Shown here piece after piece: positions 1 to 6,331 of a stretch of 9,780 bases of DNA. Every line of letters begins with the position of its first letter. Positions within the stretch are counted from its first letter, which is position 1. Position numbers and translations under genes: made by a program. The stretch lies in the NCBI GenBank assembly GCA_027449525.1, contig DAIDLK010000013.1, positions 3,015 to 12,794 on the forward strand, written 5' to 3'. The notes beneath the pieces were generated by a model, which saw only the letters and a list, made by a program, of their open reading frames with translations, had not been told where the DNA came from and did not search any database. This DNA is from Legionellaceae bacterium (GTDB lineage Bacteria; Pseudomonadota; Gammaproteobacteria; Legionellales; Legionellaceae).

Positions 1-649
1 TCATTGAAAAAAACGATAACCGCTCTGTCAATGAATACGATGCATTATTTATTCGCGCCACCACCGCCGTCAATCACTACACGTATCGCTTTGCAAGGCG
101 AGCGGCACAAGACAATTTGATCGTCATCGATGATCCTCAATCCATTGTGAAATGCTCTAATAAAGTATACTTGGCTGAACTAATGCGCAGCCATCAGATT
201 GCCACTCCCGATACCGTTTTTATCAGTAAATACCATGAAAAATTACCACCCATTCGTTTTCCGTGTGTGTTAAAAAAACCAGACAGTGCCTTTTCTTTGT
301 GATTGATCACAAACCACTGTTTGCCTGCCGTTATTACATGGCCAAAGACCATTGGCAAATTTACAATTGGAATTCCGAGCTAGAGATTGAGGGCGAATTC
401 GATACGGTACCTTTAGATCAAGTCCCCGAGGGGGTCATCAAAACGGCGCTCAAAGCCACTAAATTAATTGGCGACGGCTTGTACGGTGTTGATATAAAAA
501 GCCTTAATGACAAACATTACGTTATTGAAGTCAATGATAATCCTAATATCGATGCTAATATTGAAGATCAAGTGCTGGGTCAAGAACTCTATCTTCGTAT
601 TATGCACGTTTTTTTACAACGCATTCGAAGGAAGCACGGCTATGTCTAA
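1..649 (+). pseudogene. RimK-like ATP-grasp ligase, 5'-truncated by the window and broken by an internal out-of-frame deletion
   Basis: This is the remnant of a RimK-family ATP-grasp ligase, an enzyme type that joins an amino acid such as glutamate to a carboxylate using ATP. The first part reads openly from base 3 (first in-frame codon; the gene begins beyond the left edge) to a stop at 300-302. It contains DALFIRATTAVNHYTYRFAR, then VIDDPQSIVKCSNKVYLAEL, then PCVLKKPDSAFS with the ATP-binding lysine. The second part resumes in another frame near 299 with VIDHKPLFACRYYMAKDHW, includes LIGDGLYGVDIK and the metal-binding VIEVNDNPNIDA, and stops at 647-649. From memory of the family, about 40 residues normally separate these parts, including the adenine-contacting AQEF and FDWRIGV segment; these are missing. 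The frame change means a net loss of 3n+1 bases. The product is almost certainly inactive. An assembly error is the main alternative. Confidence 0.85.
628..634 (+). promoter_or_regulatory. Shine-Dalgarno sequence fixing the GCS2 ligase start
   Basis: AAGGAAG lies 7 bases before the ATG at 642, inside the tail of the broken RimK-like gene. It supports 642 rather than the in-frame ATG at 507, which would add 45 residues that only overlap the RimK reading frame. It also means the ligase can be translated although the upstream gene is broken. Confidence 0.7.
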
Positions 650-1874
650 ACGCGATTTTTCCCTTTTTTCGGTGTTGGGGATTGAAATTGAATACATGCT
701 GGTTCATCGCCATACGCTGGACGTTTGTCCAAAAAGTGATAGCTTGCTAGCTGACTTAGGCCCAGGCAAACCAGTCAATCAACTCGTACTCGGTGAAATT
801 GCTATCAGTAATGAGCTGGTGATGCATGTTATCGAGTTAAAAAATAATGGGCCGCGCCCGCCCAATAGCCCTATCGCTGAGCAGTTCCAGCAGACAATTG
901 ATCAATTGCAACCCTGGCTGCAAAAAAATAATTTACAATTACTTCCCTCTGGCGCACATCCTTGGATGGATCCGCACACCGAATGCATTCGTTGGCCGCA
1001 CGGTGATCGTGACATTTACCAACAATACAATCTCATCTTTGATTGCAACGGTCATGGCTGGGGCAATCTGCAAAGCATGCATGTTAATCTACCCTTTGCT
1101 AACAATGAAGAGTTCTGTGCGTTGCACAATAGCCTGCGTTTGTTACTGCCATTACTGCCGGCAATGGCGGCGAGCACTCCTTTATTGGACGGCAAGCCAA
1201 CTCAATCATTGGACACTCGATTAGGTTTTTATGAAACCAATCAGCAAAAAATTCCGGCTATAGCTGGCGCGATTGTACCCGACTACATAACAACTGAAGC
1301 CGAGTATCTCGCAAAAATATTGGTTCCTATGTACCAAGCGATTGCACCGTTTGACCCGGAAGAAATTTTACAAAAAGAATGGCTAAACTCACGTGGTGTT
1401 ATTCCTAAGTTTGATTACGGAGCGCTTGAGGTGCGAATTTTAGACAGCCAAGAATGCGTCAATCATGATATTGCCATTGCCCGTGTGATTAACGCGATTA
1501 CCCAACACTGGTGCGAGCACGGCTATTACCCGCACCCGCCGACTATCGATACGCACCGACTAAAACAAGTTTACGACCAAACCATCCAACACGGCTTGAA
1601 CGTAGAAATTGACGATCCCGTCTTATTGAAAGCCTGGCAATTGCGCCCGCGAAAACACTCAGTCCGTGAAATATGGACCCACTTACTCGGCCATGTGAAT
1701 GATAAGCTATCTACCAGTGATCAAGTGGCGTTGCAGCATATCCTTACGCACGGTAATTTAAGTGAACGTATTTTACGCGCGTGTCAACAAAACTATAGCC
1801 GCACTCGGGTACACCAAGTGTATCAACAACTGGCTGATTGCTTGCGAACCAATCAATCCTTCGTGCCTGCATGA
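642..1874 (+). CDS. GCS2-family carboxylate-amine ligase (glutamate-cysteine ligase type 2-like)
   Basis: This 410-residue protein belongs to the glutamate-cysteine ligase family 2 fold (glutamine synthetase-like). Such enzymes activate a carboxylate with ATP and join it to an amine. Visible signatures are GIEIEYM at residues 13-19 (acidic metal ligands), GEIAISNEL at 51-59, SGAHPWMDP at 103-111, NLQSMHVNLPF at 142-152, and ALEVRILDSQE at 261-271 near the C-terminal side of the active site. There is no signal peptide or membrane segment, so it is cytosolic. The start overlaps the end of the RimK-like remnant by 8 bases, and the stop overlaps the next start as ATGA, which points to one coupled operon. 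The true substrate is unknown. A role in glutathione synthesis is possible but not favoured, because the neighbours suggest a dedicated amidoligase pathway. The reading frame looks fully intact. Confidence 0.85.
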   Translation: MSKRDFSLFSVLGIEIEYMLVHRHTLDVCPKSDSLLADLGPGKPVNQLVLGEIAISNELVMHVIELKNNGPRPPNSPIAEQFQQTIDQLQPWLQKNNLQLLPSGAHPWMDPHTECIRWPHGDRDIYQQYNLIFDCNGHGWGNLQSMHVNLPFANNEEFCALHNSLRLLLPLLPAMAASTPLLDGKPTQSLDTRLGFYETNQQKIPAIAGAIVPDYITTEAEYLAKILVPMYQAIAPFDPEEILQKEWLNSRGVIPKFDYGALEVRILDSQECVNHDIAIARVINAITQHWCEHGYYPHPPTIDTHRLKQVYDQTIQHGLNVEIDDPVLLKAWQLRPRKHSVREIWTHLLGHVNDKLSTSDQVALQHILTHGNLSERILRACQQNYSRTRVHQVYQQLADCLRTNQSFVPA

Positions 1875-2569
1875 AACCACTGACACTCATCTTAAGTTGC
1901 GAGCACGCAGTCAACCGGGTTCCGACGAGGTATACGGAATTATTTCTCAACTACCAAATGGAGCTTAACAGTCACTTTGGTATTGATTTTGGCTCATTAG
2001 AAATAGCCACCGCACTGCATCACCAATTACCCACCGCTTATTTTGGCCAAGCCTCCGTCTCGCGCTTAGTGATTGACTGCAACCGCAGCCTGCGCAATCG
2101 ACGATGCTTTTCGAACATCACCCAATGCTTACCCCCTTCCGAAAAACAACAGCTCATCGATAACTATTATCATCCCTTTCGGCAAGGTGTTATCAACACC
2201 ATCGAGCAATTGATCAAGCAAAAAAAGCGTGTACTGCATTTATCCATACACAGTTTTACGCCCATTTGGCAAGGACGAGAACGTACGACTGACTTGGGCC
2301 TACTTTACGACCCTAAACGCTCCACCGAACGACTCTTTGCGCACCGTTGGCAGCAGCTATTGGCACAATCGAACCCTAAACTGCGCGTGCGTCTGAACTA
2401 TCCTTACCGAGGCATCAGTGATGGCTTCACGCGGGCACTCCGTCAACAGTACTCGGCAAGTGAATACCTTGGTATTGAGGTGGAAAGTAACCAAACACTA
2501 AGTAGCACCAGCCTGGGACGCGACCTTATCACCAAGGTTTTAATTCATACCTTACGTGAATTGATTTAA
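1871..2569 (+). CDS. N-formylglutamate amidohydrolase family protein
   Basis: The 232-residue product resembles the N-formylglutamate amidohydrolase family, metal-dependent enzymes that cleave amide bonds on acyl-glutamate or related compounds. Motifs seen are ILSCEHAVNRVP at residues 7-18 (start of the family, with a metal-site glutamate and histidine), SRLVIDCNRS at 64-73, LHLSIHSFTP at 122-131, DLGLLYDP at 141-148 and GIEVESNQ at 201-208. The ATG at 1871 shares bases with the stop of the GCS2-type gene (ATGA), so translation is probably coupled; an upstream in-frame ATG at 1838 would sit inside that gene and is less likely. Partnership with a RimK-like ligase and a GCS2 ligase suggests it trims or releases an amide product, rather than acting in histidine breakdown, since no hut genes are nearby. 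That role is inference. Confidence 0.82.
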   Translation: MKPLTLILSCEHAVNRVPTRYTELFLNYQMELNSHFGIDFGSLEIATALHHQLPTAYFGQASVSRLVIDCNRSLRNRRCFSNITQCLPPSEKQQLIDNYYHPFRQGVINTIEQLIKQKKRVLHLSIHSFTPIWQGRERTTDLGLLYDPKRSTERLFAHRWQQLLAQSNPKLRVRLNYPYRGISDGFTRALRQQYSASEYLGIEVESNQTLSSTSLGRDLITKVLIHTLRELI

Positions 2570-2580
2570 TAGTGTAAAAT
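2552..2580 (+). promoter_or_regulatory. Weak candidate promoter for hinT-folE
   Basis: TAAAAT at 2575-2580 could serve as a -10 element. With a 17-base spacer the -35 position holds TTACGT (2552-2557), matching only half of the consensus. The site straddles the stop of the preceding gene and lies 30 bases before the hinT start. A separate transcript for hinT-folE makes sense because the function changes here, but read-through from upstream is equally possible. Confidence 0.3.
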
Positions 2581-2609
2581 AAGCGCACTGTATGAATGAG
2601 GTATCACCC

Positions 2610-2951
2610 ATGGATTGCGTATTCTGTCGTATCGCGCAAAAGACGTTACCTACCGAATTACTATTCGAAGATGAACACGTTTGTGCGTTCAATGACGTGC
2701 ATCCACAGGCACCGGTGCATGTGCTCATTATCCCTAAACAACACATTGCTACACTCAATGAAACCAATGAAACCGATAGCATACTACTAGCTAAATTACT
2801 CTTAACCGCACAGCAGTTAGCGGCGAAGTATGATTTAGCCGACAACGGTTACCGTCTTATTTTTAATACCAACCCAAACGGTGGGCAAACTGTTTACCAC
2901 CTGCACCTGCATCTATTGGGTGGACGACGCATGACCTGGCCGCCAGGCTAA
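2610..2951 (+). CDS. hinT: HinT-like HIT-family nucleotide hydrolase
   Basis: This is a 113-residue histidine triad protein of the HinT branch, cytosolic enzymes that hydrolyse AMP-linked phosphoramidates and acyl-adenylates. The triad YHLHLHLLGG is at residues 96-105 (H97, H99, H101). The N-terminus has MDCVFCRI with the CxxC pair of zinc-binding members, followed by FNDVHPQAPVHVLIIPKQH (27-45) and GYRLIFNTNPNGGQ (80-93). Length fits the family (about 110-120). I prefer the ATG at 2610 over the one at 2592: homologues usually begin with MDCxFC, and TGAGGT at 2596-2601 is a suitable ribosome binding site for 2610. It is followed by folE after 17 bases. A 9-base direct repeat in the gene gives NETNETD at residues 50-56, where the sequence is not conserved. 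Confidence 0.92.
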   Translation: MDCVFCRIAQKTLPTELLFEDEHVCAFNDVHPQAPVHVLIIPKQHIATLNETNETDSILLAKLLLTAQQLAAKYDLADNGYRLIFNTNPNGGQTVYHLHLHLLGGRRMTWPPG

Positions 2952-2953
2952 GG

Positions 2954-2959
2954 AAGGAG
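2954..2959 (+). promoter_or_regulatory. Shine-Dalgarno sequence of folE
   Basis: AAGGAG sits 9 bases before the folE ATG, immediately after the hinT stop. It is the strongest ribosome binding site on the plus strand of the window, in keeping with folE being well translated from a shared hinT-folE message. Confidence 0.65.
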
Positions 2960-2968
2960 AACGAGTCA

Positions 2969-3511
2969 ATGCAGCAATTATTTGCTCAGATCATTAACGA
3001 AATAGGTGAAGACTTAGACAGAGAGGGTTTGCGTGACACACCAACCCGTGCTGCAAACGCGTTCCGTTATTTAACTGGCGGGTACGAAGAAAATATAGAT
3101 GATATCATTAATGGCGCTTTATTTGATTCGACCATGAATGAAATGGTGGTCGTCAAACATATCGAGCTCTACTCACTGTGTGAACACCATTTACTCCCAT
3201 TTTTTGGTAAATGTCATGTGGGTTATTTGCCGCAAGGAAAAGTGATTGGTTTATCTAAAATAGCGCGTATTGTCGATTATTTTTCGAAAAGACTGCAAAT
3301 TCAAGAACGTTTAACCAGTGAGATTGCTGATTGCATTGCGTCGATTACCGGGGCACGTGGTGTGGCGGTAGTGATTGAGTCGCAGCATTTGTGTATGATG
3401 ATGCGCGGAGTGGAAAAACAAAACTCGGTGATGACCACCTCGGTTATGCTAGGCGAATTACGCAATAATCCAGCGAGTCGGATGGAGTTTCTGCATTTAA
3501 TTCGCCCCTAG
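2969..3511 (+). CDS. folE: GTP cyclohydrolase I
   Basis: FolE converts GTP to 7,8-dihydroneopterin triphosphate and formate, the first step of tetrahydrofolate synthesis, as a cytosolic toroidal multimer. The 180-residue protein has the family order: DREGLRDTPTRAANAF near the N-terminus (17-32), the zinc and catalytic motif SLCEHHLLPFFGKCHVGY at 69-86 (Cys71 and His74 as zinc ligands, His73 catalytic by analogy with E. coli Cys110, His113 and His112), GLSKIARIVDYFSKRLQIQE at 94-113, and QHLCMMMRGV at 139-148 giving the third zinc ligand Cys142. It lacks the longer N-terminal arm of the E. coli enzyme (about 220 residues), which is common in this family. The last 68 bases overlap the end of an opposing gene, and no hairpin terminator is visible after the stop. 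Confidence 0.97.
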   Translation: MQQLFAQIINEIGEDLDREGLRDTPTRAANAFRYLTGGYEENIDDIINGALFDSTMNEMVVVKHIELYSLCEHHLLPFFGKCHVGYLPQGKVIGLSKIARIVDYFSKRLQIQERLTSEIADCIASITGARGVAVVIESQHLCMMMRGVEKQNSVMTTSVMLGELRNNPASRMEFLHLIRP

Positions 3512-4490
3512 GCGAGGAAAAAAAACGTAACGACTCATTGTCTGTGTCTGTTTGAGTGCCACGTTCGCAGGAGGTTTTTTTCTCAAAACGTTGTTTAAGG
3601 GTCTGTAATTGACTAAGCTCATCGGCAAACTGTGCGTTAAACAAGGCCCAATTGGTTTTTAAGGTCTTAAACGCTGGATAATCCCGACTGATAATTCTTG
3701 CCATGCTGTTGCTGCCCATCGCGTAGTGAAACACCATACCAATCAACACGTTTGCAACAATCAGTGCCATTCCTAAGGGCGTACCAAGCAAACCAGGCGC
3801 TAACATGGTCAAAAACGCGGACACTAAAAAATAACTTCCGGCCGCAGACGATACCGCGCCAAACCCAAATACCACGCCATTTAGCACATTCTTCCATAGT
3901 GGGTCTCGCCATAACAAGTGCTTGGCCTCAGTTCGCATCGCACGAGTGGCTTGTTGAGCACAATGGAGTAATTCAGCGTAGCGCTTATTATCAATCGTCA
4001 AGCAGGCCATGGATGCCAACTCTGTGTTAATAGCGGTCAGGATTTTTAATTGCGCTGCATAGGTATCGATTAGGCGGCGTGCACGGGGCGGTGAGTTTTG
4101 AATGCCCAGCGCTTTTTGCAACAGCACCGATTCGTACACGTAAAAAAATATGCTGTCTAACAGGGCATACGCAAGCGCAGACCATAATAACACGACGGGA
4201 CGAACACTAGGAATTAATGCTAATAAGGCCATGCCAAAATAAAAACTATTCGCCAAATCCTCGAGAATACCAAACACCAGCAACACAAAATAGCTGGTTT
4301 TTTTAACAACTGAGAACCAATTGGACGACATTGGCGGACGAACTGACTGTAACGGATGTACCTTCACCTGGGCTAATAGCTGTTTCAAGATTTGCAATTT
4401 TTTTTCTTCAACAACTAATTTATCTTCAGCACTCATCAATAACGCAAGATAGGCAGCAAGTAGTTGGTCAGGAGGAATATCACGCGGCAT
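3444..4490 (-). CDS. Unrecognised membrane protein with about four hydrophobic helices and charged helical ends
   Basis: I do not recognise this 348-residue protein. Reading from the ATG at 4490, a charged helical N-terminal part (about 15-45, with EDKLVVEEKKLQILKQ) precedes two hydrophobic stretches at about 66-95 and 98-122. A soluble, helix-rich middle (125-200) follows, then a second hydrophobic pair at about 203-232 and 238-258, and a hydrophilic tail from 265 with a likely coiled coil (DELSQLQTLKQRFEKK) and a Ser/Thr/Asp-rich end. No signal peptide is evident. A TTG at 4508 would add six residues, but the candidate promoter places the transcript start near 4510, which favours the ATG. 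The last 22 residues are encoded opposite the 3' end of folE. An inner-membrane protein or a secreted effector that inserts into host membranes are both possible; neither is shown. Confidence 0.72.
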   Translation of the reverse strand: MPRDIPPDQLLAAYLALLMSAEDKLVVEEKKLQILKQLLAQVKVHPLQSVRPPMSSNWFSVVKKTSYFVLLVFGILEDLANSFYFGMALLALIPSVRPVVLLWSALAYALLDSIFFYVYESVLLQKALGIQNSPPRARRLIDTYAAQLKILTAINTELASMACLTIDNKRYAELLHCAQQATRAMRTEAKHLLWRDPLWKNVLNGVVFGFGAVSSAAGSYFLVSAFLTMLAPGLLGTPLGMALIVANVLIGMVFHYAMGSNSMARIISRDYPAFKTLKTNWALFNAQFADELSQLQTLKQRFEKKTSCERGTQTDTDNESLRFFSSPRGELNAETPSDSLDYCVIRLA

Positions 4491-4516
4491 ACAACCATCA
4501 AATAACAAAAACGATT

Positions 4517-4525
4517 AGTATAGCA
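4517..4525 (-). promoter_or_regulatory. Extended -10 promoter for the membrane protein gene
   Basis: On the minus strand this reads TGCTATACT, a full extended -10 element (TGn followed by a near-consensus hexamer). No good -35 is seen, which is usual when TGn is present. A start about seven bases on would leave a leader of roughly 20 bases before the ATG at 4490. It lies between the downstream kinase gene and the membrane protein gene, so the latter need not depend on the kinase transcript. Confidence 0.5.
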
Positions 4526-4554
4526 CACCTCGGTTAAAATGGAATATATTTGAG

Positions 4555-5460
4555 TTATCTAAACAACAAATGAACAAATTCAGTTGGATCATACCCCTCA
4601 TCTTCTGCATTTAGCGCAGCAACCGGGTCTTGAACGGGTTCAACGGCTACTGGCATGGGCGCTGAGAAAAATCGATCGCGCGTGTTGATTGCTGCACTAA
4701 CCGGTTCTGGTTGGGCGAGAAATTCAAGTACATCAGCCGCAGACCATCGCTCGCGAGGGCTGGCCGCTAAACACCGAGAGATAATCCAATCCAATCGCGT
4801 GTTACTGGAGGTTTTGCGGTACTCACCGTCAGCAATAGCCCGCCACAATTGCTCGCCATGGCGTGCTGGATAAACGTCTTCACCCAATACGAGTTCTAAT
4901 AAGGTAATGCCCAATGCATAGACATCCGTGGTGCGATCATAAGAAAAAATTCTGCGTTCAAGCAGTGATTTCGCTAGATTAGGAGCAAAATACAGTATGG
5001 TACCCATCGGCTGATTGGTTCGTGCCATGCTTTGATGAATTGCAACACCAAAATCTGCAATCTTAGCTTGTCCGCGTGCATTAAACAGTATATTTTCCGA
5101 TTTGATATCTCGATGCAAAATATTCAACTGATGCAGGTAATGCAGCCCCGAGACCACATCCTGCGTAATGGCCAAACACAAAAAAATATTGGCAGAGATT
5201 GCCGTGTTATTGATAAGCGATAGTAAGTTACCCGATTGCATCAACTCAAGCACCAGACAAACAACGTCATCTCGTTCACAGGTGGCGTATAATTTGACAA
5301 TATTGGGGTGGTCCAACAACCGCTGAATCTCAACTTCGTCGCGACGAAATCGCTCAGCAACAATTTTCTTTATAGCAACCGACTGATTTCGCCATGTACC
5401 TGAACATACCTTACCAAATCCTCCCTCGCCAAGTACAACCATCTCATTTAACGTGAACAT
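4555..5460 (-). CDS. Eukaryote-like Ser/Thr protein kinase (downstream paralogue, APE motif altered)
   Basis: The 301-residue product has a full protein kinase domain of TKL/MLK-like appearance (about 5-250). Motifs are the glycine loop GEGGFGKV at 11-18, VAIKK with Lys31, helix-C DEVEI with Glu42, the catalytic loop HRDIKSEN at 116-123 (Asp118, Lys120, Asn123), DFG at 136-138, GTILYFAPN at 153-161, DVYALG at 179-184 and ERW with Arg238. The usual APE glutamate is Asn161. A 50-residue tail follows, proline- and alanine-rich and then acidic (NAEDEGYDPTEF), ending HLLFR; there is no membrane helix. I chose the ATG at 5460: AAGAGGG directly follows the upstream kinase's stop and is well spaced for it, while the longer reading starts at a TTG at 5514 inside that gene. 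Secretion into a host cell is plausible but unproven. Confidence 0.88.
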   Translation of the reverse strand: MFTLNEMVVLGEGGFGKVCSGTWRNQSVAIKKIVAERFRRDEVEIQRLLDHPNIVKLYATCERDDVVCLVLELMQSGNLLSLINNTAISANIFLCLAITQDVVSGLHYLHQLNILHRDIKSENILFNARGQAKIADFGVAIHQSMARTNQPMGTILYFAPNLAKSLLERRIFSYDRTTDVYALGITLLELVLGEDVYPARHGEQLWRAIADGEYRKTSSNTRLDWIISRCLAASPRERWSAADVLEFLAQPEPVSAAINTRDRFFSAPMPVAVEPVQDPVAALNAEDEGYDPTEFVHLLFR

Positions 5461-5470
5461 CCCAGGACAA

Positions 5471-5477
5471 TCCCTCT
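5471..5477 (-). promoter_or_regulatory. Shine-Dalgarno sequence between the kinase genes
   Basis: AAGAGGGA-type purine run begins right after the TGA of the upstream kinase (5478-5480) and ends 10 bases before the ATG at 5460. It decides the start of the downstream kinase in favour of 5460 and suggests translational coupling of the pair. Confidence 0.55.
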
Positions 5478-6311
5478 TCAAGTAATCCGGCAACCAGTTT
5501 CCGTAGTCTGACAACGTGGCTCACTCTGCAATTCAATGGCTACCGTGGCTTCATCCAGCTCTCGATTGGAGGTAAAAAATTGAATAATATCCGAGGTAGT
5601 TAAGCGTTTGTCGGCATCACTGGCTAAGCATTTGGTAATCACCCTGTTTAATGGAGTGTTGGGTAGGATCTTATGGTGCTTACCGGCAAGAATGGCGCCC
5701 CAAAGCCTGGTATCATCCGTTTCTGGATACGGATCTTTCCCCAGTACCAATTCTAATAAGGTGATACCAAGCGCGAAGATATCCGTTGCATGACTATAAA
5801 AAAAACCGGTGTTATAGCGGTAGGCAAACGCAAGCTCAGGAGCAAAATACAACAATGTGCCTACAGACTCAATCGAGTGCGCGTATTGTGCTTCGATAGC
5901 ACAGCCAAAATCAGCAAGTTTGGCTTGTCGGCGGGCATTAAACAAAACATTTGCCGGCTTAATGTCCCGGTGTAGAAAATTCAAACCATGCAAGTAATGT
6001 AATCCCGCCACAATATCTTGAGCAATGGTTAAACAAGTGGATGGATCAATCGGTTGTAAATTTGAGTGGATGAGGAGAAATAGGTTTTCTGTTTGCATCA
6101 GCTCCATCACCAAAAGATAATAATTATCTTGTGCATAGCACATGAATAATTTAACTAAATTTTCGTGATCACATTGCTGTTGTATGCGCACTTCGTTCTC
6201 AAAAAATCGATTGCGGTGAATTTTTTTTACCGCAACACGCTGCCCTTGCCATCGAGCTGCAACCACTTCTCCAAAACTACCGGAACCTAGCAACGTTTCC
6301 TCTTCTAACAT
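5478..6311 (-). CDS. Eukaryote-like Ser/Thr protein kinase (upstream paralogue, all catalytic motifs intact)
   Basis: This 277-residue protein is almost entirely a kinase domain predicted to phosphorylate Ser/Thr on unknown proteins. Motifs in order are GSGSFGEV at 9-16, VAVKK with Lys29, NEV with Glu40, HRDIKPAN at 114-121 (Asp116, Lys118, Asn121), DFG at 134-136, GTLLYFAPE at 151-159, DIFALG at 177-182 and the late Arg236. The substrate-loop GTxxYxAPE and HRDIK favour Ser/Thr specificity. It closely resembles the next gene: 29 of 37 residues agree over 103-139, and 15 of 17 over the ALGITLLELVLG block. Unlike bacterial PknB-type kinases, it has no membrane helix or PASTA repeats, and it looks more like eukaryotic TKL kinases. 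The ATG at 6311 is preferred over a TTG at 6326, because GGAGAAG lies six bases before it. It starts 20 bases after the uvrB stop. Confidence 0.9.
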   Translation of the reverse strand: MLEEETLLGSGSFGEVVAARWQGQRVAVKKIHRNRFFENEVRIQQQCDHENLVKLFMCYAQDNYYLLVMELMQTENLFLLIHSNLQPIDPSTCLTIAQDIVAGLHYLHGLNFLHRDIKPANVLFNARRQAKLADFGCAIEAQYAHSIESVGTLLYFAPELAFAYRYNTGFFYSHATDIFALGITLLELVLGKDPYPETDDTRLWGAILAGKHHKILPNTPLNRVITKCLASDADKRLTTSDIIQFFTSNRELDEATVAIELQSEPRCQTTETGCRIT

Positions 6312-6317
6312 GCAAAT

Positions 6318-6324
6318 CTTCTCC
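6318..6324 (-). promoter_or_regulatory. Shine-Dalgarno sequence between uvrB and the first kinase
   Basis: GGAGAAG on the minus strand lies six bases before the ATG at 6311, in the 20-base gap after the uvrB stop. A TTG start at 6326 would place this site inside the coding region, so 6311 is the better start. Confidence 0.65.
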
Positions 6325-6331
6325 AAGCGTA

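Noticed and set aside
263..302. Programmed ribosomal frameshift joining the two RimK-like frames
   Set aside because: A frameshift alone would not restore the roughly 40 residues missing between the frames, so mutation by deletion explains it better.
507..641. N-terminal extension of the GCS2-type ligase by 45 residues
   Set aside because: The extension only reads through the conserved tail of the RimK-like gene in another frame. The ATG at 642 has an AAGGAAG site and fits the family N-terminus.
2757..2775. Tandem 9-base repeat in hinT
   Set aside because: It is only two copies, in frame, and encodes NETNETD in a variable loop; too short to be called a repeat element.
3512..3600. Terminator between folE and the opposing membrane gene
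   Set aside because: T and A runs are present but no stable GC-rich stem directly precedes them, and the region is coding on the minus strand.
3698..4030. Plus-strand open frame of 110 codons opposite the membrane protein gene
   Set aside because: It has no family features and mirrors the minus-strand gene, which has hydrophobic helices and a promoter.
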